The position numbers and the translations under genes were made by a program. A DNA stretch of 64,000 bases from Cellulomonas pakistanensis. Lineage in GTDB: Bacteria > Actinomycetota > Actinomycetes > Actinomycetales > Cellulomonadaceae. The stretch's first letter is position 1. Every line of letters begins with the position of its first letter. The notes below the pieces were generated by a model that worked only from the letters and a program-made list of their open reading frames with translations, was not told the origin of the DNA and did no database searches. The stretch is from assembly GCF_016862755.1 (NCBI RefSeq), contig NZ_BONO01000016.1, forward strand, positions 1-64,000. Reading direction: 5' to 3'. Below, piece by piece: positions 1 through 9,418 of the stretch.

Positions 1-1157
1 CTGGACTCGCCCAGCCGGGTCACCTGGTCGTTGGTCGCCTGGGCGACGTCCGTCGCCTGGCCCGCGACCTTGGCGGCCTGCGAGGCGTTCTGCGCGATCT
101 CCCGGATGGAGGCGCCCATCTGCTCTGCCCCCGCGGCCACGGTCTGCACGTTGCGGGACACCTGCTCCGCCGCCGCGGCGACCGCGCCGGCCTGGGCGGA
201 CGTCTCGTCCGAGCCGGCGGCGACCCGCTCGGAGCTCGTCGTGAGCGCCGCCGACGCGGAGGCCACCTGCTGCGCCGCACCGACGACGCCGGCCATGGTC
301 GACCGCAGGCTCTGCTGCGCGCTCGCGAGCGACCGGGCCATCCCGCCGAGCTCGTCCGTCGAGTCGACGCGCGGCTCGACGGTGAGGTCGCCCTCCGCCA
401 TCGCCTCCACGGACCGGCGGACCTCGGCGACCTGGCGACGGATCGTCCGCGAGGTCAGCAGGCCGAACACGATCACGACCGCGAGCCCGACGCCCTGGAC
501 CAGCAGCAGGGAGCGCGTCGCGCGCTGCACGGTGGCCTCGCTGGCCGCGGCCATGCCCTCCAGGTAGGCGTCCGAGTCGGTGTCCGCCTGATCCAGCCCT
601 GCCAGGGCTGCGGCGACGGCCGCCTCGGCGTCCGGGTCGGACAGCGTGGGTGCGCCCGCCGGCACGGCGCCGCCGCCGGTCGGCAGCCGGTCCGCCCGCA
701 GGTCGAGCCAGGTCGCCCAGCTCGAGCGGAACTCGTCCCACCCGGGTACGACGATGCCCTCCGTCCCCGCCTCGAACGACGCGGCGGCCTCCTCGAGGAC
801 GGCGTCCGACTCGGCGGCCAGGTCGGCGAGGCGCCGGCGCTCGGCGGCGTCGTCGGTGGCCGCCGCCTGCGTCGCGAGCAGCTGGGCCTCGACGACCTCG
901 CGCTCGACGACCGCGATGCGGCTGACGACCTCCGTGCTGATCGTCTGGACGCTCCGCGTCGTCGCCGCGATCTGGGACATCCGCGCGACCGCCGAGGCGC
1001 TCGCGCCCACCACGGCGATCACGACCAGGGCGAGCAGGACGACGACCTTGGTGCGGATGGACAGGTTCGTGAACCAGGTCGCCCGGACCCGGTCGTCGTC
1101 GGGGCCGGGTGCTCCGGCTCCGCTCGGTCGAGCGGCGGTCGAGGAGTCGTGAGTCAT
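1..1157 (-). CDS. methyl-accepting chemotaxis protein (3' end outside window)
   Basis: Transmembrane chemoreceptor that would signal to CheA/CheW. Read from an ATG at 1157 (complement), preceded by AAGGACCTCC. Residues 1-36 are cytoplasmic, TM1 lies at about 37-57, a helical extracytoplasmic sensor with many Ala/Glu heptads follows, TM2 is near 213-234, and a HAMP segment (EVRRSVEAMAEGDL) leads into the start of the coiled-coil signalling domain (AEQVSRNVQTVAAGAEQM). The frame stays open to position 1, so the hairpin tip that contacts CheA is missing. The ligand cannot be told from sequence. No che gene is visible in the window. The pilus genes lie 50 kb away, so a link to twitching is speculative. 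Confidence 0.93.
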   Translation of the reverse strand, partial: MTHDSSTAARPSGAGAPGPDDDRVRATWFTNLSIRTKVVVLLALVVIAVVGASASAVARMSQIAATTRSVQTISTEVVSRIAVVEREVVEAQLLATQAAATDDAAERRRLADLAAESDAVLEEAAASFEAGTEGIVVPGWDEFRSSWATWLDLRADRLPTGGGAVPAGAPTLSDPDAEAAVAAALAGLDQADTDSDAYLEGMAAASEATVQRATRSLLLVQGVGLAVVIVFGLLTSRTIRRQVAEVRRSVEAMAEGDLTVEPRVDSTDELGGMARSLASAQQSLRSTMAGVVGAAQQVASASAALTTSSERVAAGSDETSAQAGAVAAAAEQVSRNVQTVAAGAEQMGASIREIAQNASQAAKVAGQATDVAQATNDQVTRLGES

Positions 1158-1336
1158 GGAGGTCCTTCGTCGCGCGTGCACGTCGACCGGCCGATCGACG
1201 GCCCGCCGGGACAAATGAGATGACCATTGGGTGATCTCCTGCCACGACAGGGAGTCGCCCCTCCCGGATCGCGCGACCCCGCACCGGCCCCTAGCGTCGA
1301 TCGGGACCGTGGCCGCAGCACCACCAGGGGGATGCC

Positions 1337-3001
1337 ATGACCGACGTCGCGCACCAGGGACCCGCCGAGGGCGAGGAGGACCGCCCGGTCCTCACCGACC
1401 GGCAGGGGCACCCGGTCTACGACAACCAGAACCAGCGCACCGTCGGGGCCCGCGGCCCCGCGACGCTGGAGAACTACCAGTTCCTGGAGAAGATCAGCCA
1501 CTTCGACCGCGAGCGCATCCCCGAGCGGGTGGTGCACGCGCGCGGCGCCGTGGCGTTCGGCCACTTCGAGGCCACGGGTTCCTGGGGCGACGAGCCGATC
1601 GCGCGGTACACCCGCGCCAAGCTGTTCGCCGAGGCCGGCAAGCGGACGGACGTGGCGATCCGGTTCTCGACCGTGATCGGCGGCCGCGACTCGTCGGAGG
1701 CCGCCCGCGACCCGCGCGGGTTCGCCGTGAAGTTCTACACCGAGGACGGCAACTGGGACCTGGTCGGCAACAACCTCGCGGTGTTCTTCATCCGCGACGC
1801 CATCAAGTTCCCGGACGTCATCCACTCGCTGAAGCCGGACCCGGTGACGTTCCGGCAGGAGCCCGCCCGCATCTTCGACTTCATGTCGCAGACGCCCGAG
1901 GCGATGCACATGCTGGTCAACCTGTTCAGCCCCCGCGGCATCCCGGCGAACTACCGGACCATGCAGGGCTTCGGCGTGAACACGTACAAGTGGGTGAACG
2001 CCGAGGGCGAGACGCACCTGGTGAAGTACCACTGGCTGCCGCGCGCCGGCGTCGCGAGCCTCACCGAGGCCGACGCCGCGAACATCCAGGCGGGCGACCT
2101 GGGCCACGCCTCGAAGGACCTGTACGAGGCCATCGAGCGCGGCGAGCACCCGCAGTGGGATCTCTACGTGCAGCTGATGAGCGACGACGAGCACCCCGAG
2201 CTCGACTGGGACCCGCTGGACGACACCAAGGTATGGCCGGAGAACGACTTCGAGCCGAAGCTCGTCGGCACGATGACGCTCACCAGCAACGTCTCGGACC
2301 ACCACAACGAGAACGAGCAGATCGCGTTCGGCACCGGCGTCCTGGTCGACGGGCTCGACTTCTCGGACGACAAGATGCTGGTCGGGCGGACGTTCTCCTA
2401 CTCCGACACCCAGCGGTACCGGGTCGGGCCGAACTACCTGCAGCTGCCGGTCAACAGCCCGCGCGGCGCCCGGGTGGCGACCAACCAGCGCGGCGGCCAG
2501 ATGTCCTACGGCGTCGACCTCGGCGAGGGCCAGAACCCGCACGTCAACTACGAGCCGTCCATCACCGGCGGCCTGCGCGAGGCCCGGTACCCCACGCACG
2601 ACGAGCAGGGCCCGGTGGTCTCCGGCCGGCTGACCCGGCAGCGGATCCCGCGGACGGACGACTACACGCAGGCCGGGCAGCGCTACCAGCTCATGGAGCA
2701 GTGGGAGAAGGACGACCTGGTCGCCAACTTCGTCGCGCTGATCGGCCAGGCCGCCCGCCCCGTCCAGGAGCGGATGGTGTGGCACTTCCTCATGGTCGAC
2801 GACGAGCTCGGCCTGCGCGTCGGCGAGGGCCTCGGCATCGGCGTCGACGACGTCAAGGACCTGCCGCCGCTGCAGAGCCAGACGCTGTCGGACGACGAGC
2901 TCGAGCGTCTGGCGAACCTCGGCGCCAACGGGCCCCGCGACGTCACGGGGCTGTCGATGACCCACGTGGTGCCGAACGAGCACGTGGTCGTCGAGCGCTG
3001 A
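1337..3001 (+). CDS. katA: monofunctional haem catalase
   Basis: Breaks down hydrogen peroxide to water and oxygen in the cytoplasm. The 554-residue protein has the catalytic His67 in ERVVHARG, the distal Asn in [14 protein letters not shown] (145/146), and the proximal haem ligand Tyr355 in [12 protein letters not shown]. The length fits a small-to-medium subunit catalase without the C-terminal flavodoxin-like domain of large catalases. The ATG is preceded by AGGGGGATGCC. It is divergent from the chemoreceptor, with 179 bp between the starts, and followed by a hairpin. Regulation is not visible; no Fur or OxyR site was identified. The symbol katA is by family. Confidence 0.97.
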   Translation: MTDVAHQGPAEGEEDRPVLTDRQGHPVYDNQNQRTVGARGPATLENYQFLEKISHFDRERIPERVVHARGAVAFGHFEATGSWGDEPIARYTRAKLFAEAGKRTDVAIRFSTVIGGRDSSEAARDPRGFAVKFYTEDGNWDLVGNNLAVFFIRDAIKFPDVIHSLKPDPVTFRQEPARIFDFMSQTPEAMHMLVNLFSPRGIPANYRTMQGFGVNTYKWVNAEGETHLVKYHWLPRAGVASLTEADAANIQAGDLGHASKDLYEAIERGEHPQWDLYVQLMSDDEHPELDWDPLDDTKVWPENDFEPKLVGTMTLTSNVSDHHNENEQIAFGTGVLVDGLDFSDDKMLVGRTFSYSDTQRYRVGPNYLQLPVNSPRGARVATNQRGGQMSYGVDLGEGQNPHVNYEPSITGGLREARYPTHDEQGPVVSGRLTRQRIPRTDDYTQAGQRYQLMEQWEKDDLVANFVALIGQAARPVQERMVWHFLMVDDELGLRVGEGLGIGVDDVKDLPPLQSQTLSDDELERLANLGANGPRDVTGLSMTHVVPNEHVVVER

Positions 3002-3009
3002 CCGACCGC

Positions 3010-3049
3010 GCGGGCGGGCCCCTGGAGCACCCCCAGGGGGCCCGCCCGC
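3010..3049 (+). terminator. catalase terminator hairpin
   Basis: GC-rich inverted repeat (left arm GCGGGCGGGCCCCTGG, right arm with one extra G) nine bases after the catalase stop. No T-run follows, which is usual for high-GC actinobacteria. Confidence 0.7.
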
Positions 3050-3125
3050 ACGTTTCACCCTCGCTCCTGCGCCGCGGAGGCCCCGCCGTCCGACAGGCTG
3101 GACGCCCCGACCCCGGGAGCCCGCG

Positions 3126-3407
3126 ATGCCCAGAGCGTTCGACGACCTCGACGAGCACGCGATCCGCCGCGCCCGCATCGTGGTCCTGCACGACCCGCTG
3201 CCGACCGAGGACGGCACGACCTGGCTGCTCAGCCTCGTCGACCTCGACGGCCGGGTCGTGGCGCGCGAGATCGCGACCGCGCGGGACGGGTCGCTCGGCG
3301 CGGTGGTCCGGCCGTACCTCGACGTCGTGGGCCGCCGGGTCGACGGCGAGTGGCTGAGCGACGAGGACGCGGCCGGGCGCGCGCGGCACCGGGCCCGGCT
3401 GGACTAG
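3126..3407 (+). CDS. small hypothetical protein
   Basis: Encodes 93 residues that I do not recognise. The sequence is soluble and highly charged, with no signal peptide or membrane segment. A beta-strand-rich core (ARIVVLHDP, TTWLLSLVDLDGRVVAREIA) is followed by a basic C-terminus. A weak GGGAG lies ahead of the ATG. Its last four bases overlap the convergent hydrolase gene. Codon use with strong GC3 supports it as a real gene. It is separated from the catalase by a terminator, so it probably has its own promoter. Confidence 0.6.
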   Translation: MPRAFDDLDEHAIRRARIVVLHDPLPTEDGTTWLLSLVDLDGRVVAREIATARDGSLGAVVRPYLDVVGRRVDGEWLSDEDAAGRARHRARLD

Positions 3408-4288
3408 GGCGCCACGGGCGCCCGCCCGCCGAGCGGGGCCGCGTGCTCGAGCGCCCAGTCCAGCGCCTTGTCCGCGACCTGCTCCCAGCCGGGTGCGGCG
3501 CACGTCCAGTGGTCGCGGCCGGGCAGCTCCTCGTACGCGGTCAGCGCGGGCGACCTCTCCCAGTGCCTCGCGTTCGACCGGTTCACGGACGCCGGCATGA
3601 TGTGGTCCTTCTCCCCGGCGAGGAACAGCAGCGGCGCGCGGTCTGCGCTGTAGTCGACCCAGGTCTCCTGGTGCCCGGGCTTGAGGTTGGCGATGAGGCC
3701 GTACGCCCAGATCCAGTCGCCGGGCGCGCCGATCGCGTACCGCTCCCACGCCGCCCGGGAGTCCTCTGCGCTCAGGGTGTTGGCGAACGCGTAGTGGAAC
3801 TCGTCGGCGGTGAACGCGACCGCCCGGCGCCGGTTCGCCGGCGTCTTCAGCGCCGGAAACAGGGACCGGACCTGGGACAGCGGCGTGACGTGGACGCCCT
3901 CGGTCGGCGCGGAGTCGATGACGACCCCGGCCGCGCCCAGGCCGCGCGCGAGCAGCAGCTGGGTCAGGGTGCCGCCGAACGAGTGCCCGATGATCACCGG
4001 CGGGCGGTCGAGCGCCTCGATGATCCCGGCGAGGTGGTCGACGACCTCGGGCACGGTCAGGCGCGCGATCACGTCCGGGTTCTCCCGCAGCGCCTCGACC
4101 TCGATCTCGAAACCCGGGTAGGCGGGGGCGAGCACGCGCAGGCCGCGCTGCTCGAAGCGGGCGACCCAGTGCTCCCAGCTGCGGGGGGTCATCCAGAGGC
4201 CGTGCACGAGCACGACGGTGTCGGGGCGGGTGGGCTCGGGGCCGGCGGTCCCGGGGCTGACGGGCTCGGGGCTGACGGGCTCGGTCAT
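3404..4288 (-). CDS. alpha/beta hydrolase
   Basis: A 294-residue serine hydrolase of the alpha/beta fold. It shows the oxyanion motif VLVHGLW, the nucleophile elbow GHSFGG (Ser), an acid in AGEKDHIMP and the catalytic His in GRDHWT. No signal peptide is present, so it is cytoplasmic. The N-terminal 20 residues are a Pro/Ser/Glu-rich lead-in. GAGGGAG precedes the ATG. It lies 13 bp downstream of another hydrolase on the same strand, so the two are probably one operon. The substrate is unknown; esterase-like or dienelactone-type chemistry is possible. Confidence 0.88.
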   Translation of the reverse strand: MTEPVSPEPVSPGTAGPEPTRPDTVVLVHGLWMTPRSWEHWVARFEQRGLRVLAPAYPGFEIEVEALRENPDVIARLTVPEVVDHLAGIIEALDRPPVIIGHSFGGTLTQLLLARGLGAAGVVIDSAPTEGVHVTPLSQVRSLFPALKTPANRRRAVAFTADEFHYAFANTLSAEDSRAAWERYAIGAPGDWIWAYGLIANLKPGHQETWVDYSADRAPLLFLAGEKDHIMPASVNRSNARHWERSPALTAYEELPGRDHWTCAAPGWEQVADKALDWALEHAAPLGGRAPVAP

Positions 4289-4301
4289 GGCGGGGTCTCC
4301 C

Positions 4302-5126
4302 TCAGGCGTCGATGAAGGCGAGCAGGTCCGCGTGCAGCCGCGCGCGGTCGGTGTCGGGCAGCGCGTGCGGGCTGCCCTCGTAGACGAGGAGCTTCGCGCC
4401 CTCGACCAGGTCGGCGGACCGCTTCCCGCCCACCTCGAACGGCACGATCTGGTCGTCGTCGCCGTGGATCACGAGCGTCGGCACGTCGAGCGCCGCGAGG
4501 TCCGGGCGGAAGTCCGTCGCCGAGAACGCGGCGATGCACTCGTAGGCGGCGCGGTGCCCGCAGGCCATCGACTGCAGCCAGAACGCGTCGCGGAAGCCCT
4601 GGTCGACGTCGCCGCGCCGGTTGTGCCCGAAGAACGGGCCGTCGGCGAGGTCGCGGTAGAGCTGGGACCGGTCGGCCTTCTCGCCCGCCCGCAGGCCGTC
4701 GAACACCTCGGCCGGGACTCCGTCGGGGTTGTCCTCCGTCCGGAGCATCATCGGCGGCACGGCCGACACCAGGACGACCCGTGCGACGCGCTCGCTGCCG
4801 TGCCGGCCGACGTAGTGCACGACCTCGCCGCCGCCGGTCGAGTGGCCGACCAGCGTGAGGTCGCGCAGGTCGAGGGTCGTGATCAGGCTGGCCAGGTCGT
4901 CGGCGTAGGTGTCCATCTCGTTGCCGTGCCAGGTCTGGGTGGACCGCCCGTGACCGCGGCGGTCGTGGGCGATCACGCGGTGGCCGTGCTCGGCCAGGAA
5001 CAGCGCGGCGGCGTCCCAGGCGTCGGCGTTGAGCGGCCAGCCGTGGCTCAGGACGACGGGCGACCCGCCGCCGTCGAGCTCCTTGTAGAAGATCTGCGCG
5101 CCGTCCTCGACGGTGACGAATGGCAT
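4302..5126 (-). CDS. alpha/beta hydrolase, non-haem chloroperoxidase/esterase type
   Basis: Encodes 274 residues, closest in pattern to the cofactor-free haloperoxidase/arylesterase family: [15 protein letters not shown] near the N-terminus, [13 protein letters not shown], the nucleophile GHSTGG, an acid in [11 protein letters not shown] and a His in YEGSPHALP. These enzymes are esterases or perhydrolases that can also halogenate through peracid. GGGGGAG sits just ahead of the ATG. It is the first gene of a two-gene operon with the hydrolase downstream and lies 100 bp from the LAL regulator, which could control it, though nothing in the sequence proves that. Confidence 0.9.
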   Translation of the reverse strand: MPFVTVEDGAQIFYKELDGGGSPVVLSHGWPLNADAWDAAALFLAEHGHRVIAHDRRGHGRSTQTWHGNEMDTYADDLASLITTLDLRDLTLVGHSTGGGEVVHYVGRHGSERVARVVLVSAVPPMMLRTEDNPDGVPAEVFDGLRAGEKADRSQLYRDLADGPFFGHNRRGDVDQGFRDAFWLQSMACGHRAAYECIAAFSATDFRPDLAALDVPTLVIHGDDDQIVPFEVGGKRSADLVEGAKLLVYEGSPHALPDTDRARLHADLLAFIDA

Positions 5127-5226
5127 CGGTGCTCCCCCGGGTTGACGATGGTCCCCCGAGCGTCCCGCCGTCCCGCGCGTGGCCGGACCACGTGGCGCGC
5201 GTAGTGCGTGGCACCGCTCTCACCTG

Positions 5227-7965
5227 TCACGCCGGCCCGACGTGCTCCTTCAGCTGCCGGCGCGAGGTGACGCCGAGCTTCGCGAACACCTTGCGCAGGT
5301 GGTAGTCGACCGTGTGCACGGACACGAACAGCGCGGCGCCGATCTCGGCGTTCGTGTCGCCGCGCGCCGCCATCCGGGCCACGGTCTGCTCGCGCGGCGT
5401 CAGGTCGACCAGGGCGGCCTCCTCGGGCGGCCGGTCGGCGTCGGCGCCCGCGGCGCGGAGCTCGGAGCGCGCCCGCTCGGCGAACACCGTGGCACCCGTC
5501 GCCGTCAGCGCCCGGAGCGCGCGCCGGAGCTCGTGCGCGGCCTCGCCCCGGCGCCGCGCGCGGCGGAGCGCCTCGCCGAGCAGCAGCCGGGAGCGCGCGG
5601 CGTCCACCTCGGCACCCGCGGCGTCGAGCGCGCGGACCGACTCGCGGAGCAGCTCCTCCGAACCCGGACCCGCGACCACGAGCGCCCGGCAGCGCAGCGC
5701 GAGCCCGCGCACCCACGGCGAGCCGCTCGCCTCGGCCCGCGCCTCGAGCGCGGCGGTCCCGGCGGCGGCGGCGTCCGCGTGCCCCGAGCGGGCGGCGGCC
5801 TCGACGAGGTCCGGCACGCGGGTCGGCGTCACCTGGAGGAAGGGGTCCCCCATCTCCGGAGCGAGCGCGGCGTACGCGTCGCCGTACCGCCCCTCGGCGA
5901 GGTCGCGGATCGCCAGGGCGCCGGTCGCGCTGGACTCCACCCCGCCGAAGCCCGTCGCGGCCGCCGCCCGGGACACGGTGGCGACGTGGTCCCGCGGCGC
6001 CCCGGCCCACGCGAGCTGCGCGACGTTCGCGACGTGCTCGGCGTCGTACCCGATGGCGCGGCGCAGCTCGCGGACCTCCTCGACCAGCTGGGCGGCGCGG
6101 CGCGGGGTGCCGCCGGTGAGCTCGGCGATCGACGCGACCCACAGCGCCGTGTCGAGCACCTGCAGCGCCCCCGTGTCCCGCGCCGCGCGGGCCGCCGCGG
6201 CCAGCACCTCCGTCCGCGCCCCGGGGTCGCCGAGCGCCGTCGCCAGCGCCACCCCGGCGGTGAGGAACGGCAGGGCCGCGGGCCCGTCGAGCGCCCGGAC
6301 GCACGCGAGGCCCCGGCGCATCGCGGGCACCGCCTCCGGGTACGGGTCGAGCACGTGCGCGCCCAGCGCCGCGAGCACCACGGCGGCCGGCCCCTCGCGG
6401 ACGCCGGCGCCCTCCCGCAGCCGCCCGCCGAGCTCGGCGAGCGTGCAGCCCGCAGCCCGCCGCTCGACCGCGAGCGTGAAGTCGAACGCCTGCAGCAGCG
6501 CCCGCTGCTCGCGCTCCGGGTCCCGCCCGTGCAGCAGCCGCGCGGCGGCGAGCAGGTCCGCGGTGGCGCGCACGATGACGGCCGGGTCGGCCGTGAACAC
6601 CCCGAGGTTCACGCGCACCACCAGCGCGCGGGCGCGCTCCACCGGCCCCAGGTCCCGCTCGTCGACCTCGTCGAGCAGCCCGGCCGCGAGCTGCGCCGCC
6701 CCCGCCGCCATCGCCGCCTCCGCCGCGGCCACCGACCGGCGCGCCCGCGCGGGGCCCGGCGGGGTCAGCTCGGCGGCGCGGCCCAGCACCCGGGCGCGGG
6801 ACACCGACCCGCCCCGGGCGCCGGCGAGGTCCGCCACGCGCTCCAGCCGGCCGGCGACGGCGTCGTCGGTGCCGAGCACGGCCTTGGCGGCGTGCCACGC
6901 CTCGAGCTCGGCCAGCCCCGCCTCCCGCGCCGCGACGGAGAGCGCCGCGTGCGCCGCGCGCCGCTCGGCCCCGGTCGCGGCGGTGTACGCGGCGGCCCGG
7001 ACCAGCGGGTGCCGGAACCGCGTGCTGCCGCCCAGGTCGACCAGGCCCGCGTCCTCCGCCGGCACCGCGGCGCCCGCGGGGATGCCGAGCGCGCGGCCGG
7101 CCGCCTCGACCAGGTCGATCGCGCCGGTGGAGTCGGCCGCGGCCACGAGCAGCCAGGACCGCGTCGCCGGCGGCGTCCGGCCGATCGTCCGCGCGTAGTG
7201 CGCGACCAGGTGCCGGCCGACGGGCACCGGCTCCTCCCCCAGGCCCGAGTCCGTGAGCTCCTGCACGGTGAGCTCGTCCGCCAGGTCGATCAGCGCCAGC
7301 GGGTTGCCGCCGGTGGCCGCCGCCACCCGGGTCAGCAGCAGCGGGTCCGCGCCCGGCGCGGCCGACGCCCGCAGCAGCGCGCCCGCCGACTCCGGGTCCA
7401 GCCCCGTCAGGCGCAGCGCCGGCACACCGGCGGTCGCCGCGTCCACCGCCGGGTCGTCCCGGGAGGCGAGCAGCAGCGCCACCGGCTCGGCGTACAGCCG
7501 GCGCGCGACGAACGCCAGCACCGTCAGCGTCTCCGGGTCCAGCAGGTGCGCGTCGTCGACCGTGCACAGCACCGGCCGCTTCCGGCCCGCCGCCGACAGC
7601 AGCTCGAGCACCGCCAGCCCGACGAGGAACCGGTCGGGCGGCGGCCCGTCCTCGGCGCCGGTCGCCCGGGCGAGCGCGCCCGCGTGGTGCGCGGGGATCG
7701 CGCCGACCAGGTCGCGCAGCGGCCGCAGCAGCCGGTCGAGCGCCGCGTGCGCGATCGCCTGCTCCGACTCGTATCCCGCGACCTGCACGACCCGGCAGCC
7801 GTCAGCCTGCTCGGCGGTCGCACGCAGCAGGCTCGTCTTGCCGATCCCCGGGTCGCCGCGCACGACCAGGGCGCCGCTCGCGCCGTTGCGGGCGCCCAGG
7901 ACGACGCCCGCCAGGCGCGCGAGCTCGGCGTCCCGTCCGAGCAGCGGCCGCGGCTGAGCCCCCAT
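5227..7965 (-). CDS. LAL-family LuxR regulator with AAA-type ATPase
   Basis: A 912-residue large ATP-binding LuxR-type regulator. The N-terminal ATPase has Walker A GDPGIGKTS (about residues 38-46) and Walker B VLCTVDDAHLLD. A long alpha-helical TPR-like middle follows, and a C-terminal LuxR helix-turn-helix (LTPREQTVARMAARGDTNAEIGA, then VHTVDYHLRKVFAKLGV). Family members activate transcription when an inducer drives ATP-dependent assembly, as in MalT. The inducer here is unknown. The ATG at 7965 puts the Walker A motif at the expected distance. It is the only regulator beside the two hydrolase genes, which are on the same strand. Confidence 0.93.
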   Translation of the reverse strand: MGAQPRPLLGRDAELARLAGVVLGARNGASGALVVRGDPGIGKTSLLRATAEQADGCRVVQVAGYESEQAIAHAALDRLLRPLRDLVGAIPAHHAGALARATGAEDGPPPDRFLVGLAVLELLSAAGRKRPVLCTVDDAHLLDPETLTVLAFVARRLYAEPVALLLASRDDPAVDAATAGVPALRLTGLDPESAGALLRASAAPGADPLLLTRVAAATGGNPLALIDLADELTVQELTDSGLGEEPVPVGRHLVAHYARTIGRTPPATRSWLLVAAADSTGAIDLVEAAGRALGIPAGAAVPAEDAGLVDLGGSTRFRHPLVRAAAYTAATGAERRAAHAALSVAAREAGLAELEAWHAAKAVLGTDDAVAGRLERVADLAGARGGSVSRARVLGRAAELTPPGPARARRSVAAAEAAMAAGAAQLAAGLLDEVDERDLGPVERARALVVRVNLGVFTADPAVIVRATADLLAAARLLHGRDPEREQRALLQAFDFTLAVERRAAGCTLAELGGRLREGAGVREGPAAVVLAALGAHVLDPYPEAVPAMRRGLACVRALDGPAALPFLTAGVALATALGDPGARTEVLAAAARAARDTGALQVLDTALWVASIAELTGGTPRRAAQLVEEVRELRRAIGYDAEHVANVAQLAWAGAPRDHVATVSRAAAATGFGGVESSATGALAIRDLAEGRYGDAYAALAPEMGDPFLQVTPTRVPDLVEAAARSGHADAAAAGTAALEARAEASGSPWVRGLALRCRALVVAGPGSEELLRESVRALDAAGAEVDAARSRLLLGEALRRARRRGEAAHELRRALRALTATGATVFAERARSELRAAGADADRPPEEAALVDLTPREQTVARMAARGDTNAEIGAALFVSVHTVDYHLRKVFAKLGVTSRRQLKEHVGPA

Positions 7966-8017
7966 GGGCGATCACCCTGGTGGACGGGGGTTCCGGTGTC
8001 CAGACCCGGGCGCCCGC

Positions 8018-9031
8018 TCAGGCCTGCGGGAGCACCACGTGCGGCGCCAGGTCGCCGACCAGCAGGCGCACGCGCCGGTCGATCTCGTCCCGGATCGCCC
8101 GCAGGCCGCGCGGCGAGGCGAGGCCCGGGTCGCCCAGCGGCCACTCCTCGTACCGCTTGCCGTCCAGCACGGGGCAGGCGTCGCCGCACCCCATCGTGAC
8201 GACGACGTCCGCGGCGCGCAGGGCGTCGTCGGTGAGCGGCTTGGCGAACGCGTCCGCGTCGGCGCCGTCCTCCCCCAGCAGGCCCATGACCGCCCCGCCG
8301 ACCGCCGCCGCGGGGGCGCTGCCGGCCGACCGCACGCGGACCGCGTCGCCGGCGTAGCGCCGGGTGAGCGCCGCGGCGAGCTGCGACCGCCCGGTGTTGG
8401 ACACGCACACGAACAACACCTGCGGCACGTCGTCGCCCGCGGGCGCCGCGACGCGCCGGATGTCCGCCAGCCGCTGCCGGGCGAACCGCTCGGCGTCCGG
8501 CACCAGGTCCTCGGCCCGCCCGCCCGTGAGCACGAGCGCCAGGTACGACTCGCGGACGACCGCGGCGACCGCGGACGGCTCCAGGTCGGCGAAGTCCGGC
8601 GCGACGGCGGCGACCAGCCGGTCGACGTCGGCGTCGACAGCCGCGCCCCGCTCCGGGCCCGGCCGGCCCGCCTCGAGCACCGCGGGCACGACCGCGTTGA
8701 GCAGCGTCGAGACCGCCGCGCGCACCGCCGGGTCGACGCGGTAGTGCACGGACGTCCCGCGGCGCTCGGAGGTCAGGACGCCCGCGTCCCGCAGCAGCTT
8801 GAGGTGGTGCGACACGGTCGGCTGGGACACCGCGGCGACGCTCGCGAGGTCGCCCGCGGTGGCCTCAGCGCCGGGGGCGCTGGCGATCAGCGAGAGCATC
8901 CGCAGCCGCAGCGGGTCGGCGAGAGCCCGGAGCGTCGCCGCCGCCGCGCCCGCGGCCTCGTCGCCCATGGCGAAGTCCGCCGGGACGCGCGCGCCCTCGC
9001 GCGCCTGGTCCGGCCGCCCGTCGTCCGCCAT
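8018..9031 (-). CDS. arsRC: fused ArsR regulator-arsenate reductase
   Basis: One 337-residue protein joins an ArsR winged helix (about 30-105, recognition helix SQPTVSHHLKLL) to a three-helix linker (about 130-195) and a low-molecular-weight-phosphatase-type arsenate reductase (203-337). The reductase carries the CX5R loop C209-VSNTG-R215 and the pair C282/C286 in TMGCGDACP. It would reduce arsenate to arsenite while also binding DNA. ArsR-ArsC fusions are known in actinobacteria. The usual ELCVCDL arsenite site is absent: the ArsR half reads TAGDLASV and residues 1-208 contain no Cys. GGAGGAGGT precedes the ATG. No arsB/acr3 pump is in the window. Confidence 0.9.
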   Translation of the reverse strand: MADDGRPDQAREGARVPADFAMGDEAAGAAAATLRALADPLRLRMLSLIASAPGAEATAGDLASVAAVSQPTVSHHLKLLRDAGVLTSERRGTSVHYRVDPAVRAAVSTLLNAVVPAVLEAGRPGPERGAAVDADVDRLVAAVAPDFADLEPSAVAAVVRESYLALVLTGGRAEDLVPDAERFARQRLADIRRVAAPAGDDVPQVLFVCVSNTGRSQLAAALTRRYAGDAVRVRSAGSAPAAAVGGAVMGLLGEDGADADAFAKPLTDDALRAADVVVTMGCGDACPVLDGKRYEEWPLGDPGLASPRGLRAIRDEIDRRVRLLVGDLAPHVVLPQA

Positions 9032-9105
9032 GGGACCTCCTCCGCCGCGCTGCCGGTGTCCACGATGAGGACACCCGAGACGCTCTGTTTCGACGTCTAT
9101 CTATA

Positions 9106-9120
9106 TTGATGTTCATCTAA
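9106..9120. promoter_or_regulatory. AT-rich palindrome between arsRC and DUF2180 gene (putative ArsR operator)
   Basis: The core GATGTTCATC (9108-9117) is a perfect 10-bp palindrome, weakly extended as TTGATGTTCATCTAA. It lies in an AT-rich island (about 9090-9122) inside very GC-rich DNA, between the divergent starts at 9031 and 9146. The position and base composition fit an ArsR/SmtB-type operator covering both promoters. The assignment is inferred. Confidence 0.55.
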
Positions 9121-9145
9121 GCAACGCACAAGCCGAGGAGAGCCT

Positions 9146-9346
9146 ATGTACTGCTACGAGGACGCGAAGAACGACGTCCAGGTCCCCGCCGTCGCCCTGT
9201 GCCGGGGGTGCGGCGCCGCGGTGTGCGCCGGGCACCTGCGCGAGACGGTCACGGAGAACGTCGTCCGCAACGGGGTCGGCGCGCCGACCGTGCGGCCGGA
9301 CGGGCGCGCGCTGGCGTGCCTGACGTGCAGCGCCGTGGCCGCCTGA
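9146..9346 (+). CDS. DUF2180 small cysteine-rich protein
   Basis: A 66-residue protein with Cys at 3, 19, 22, 27, 58 and 61 and His30, arranged like a small zinc-binding fold (CRGCG..VCAGH and CLTC). It matches the pattern of the DUF2180 family, whose function is unknown. CGAGGAG lies seven bases ahead of the ATG, giving a strong start. It is divergent from arsRC with a shared 114-bp regulatory gap, so it is likely arsenic- or metal-responsive. That role is inferred from position only. Confidence 0.8.
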   Translation: MYCYEDAKNDVQVPAVALCRGCGAAVCAGHLRETVTENVVRNGVGAPTVRPDGRALACLTCSAVAA

Positions 9347-9350
9347 CGGC

Positions 9351-9381
9351 CGGGGCGGGCGCCGCGAGCGCGGCCGCCCCG
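9351..9381. terminator. GC-rich hairpin between convergent genes
   Basis: Arms CGGGGCGG (9351-9358) and CCGCCCCG (9374-9381) with partial pairing inside. It lies just after the DUF2180 stop and before the convergent SUFU gene end, so it could serve both. Confidence 0.5.
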
Positions 9382-9418
9382 CTCCCCGTGCGCAGCCCCG
9401 GACCGAGCCGGGAGGCCC

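Noticed and set aside
1158-1336. Flagellar-type (sigma-28) promoter ahead of the chemoreceptor
   Set aside because: A GCCGATCG occurs near 1191, but on the wrong strand and without a matching -35.
1154-3217. Open frame of 687 codons on the complement of catalase
   Set aside because: Low-complexity Arg/Gly/Val/Leu composition typical of antisense frames in very GC-rich DNA, and the plus strand is a clear catalase.
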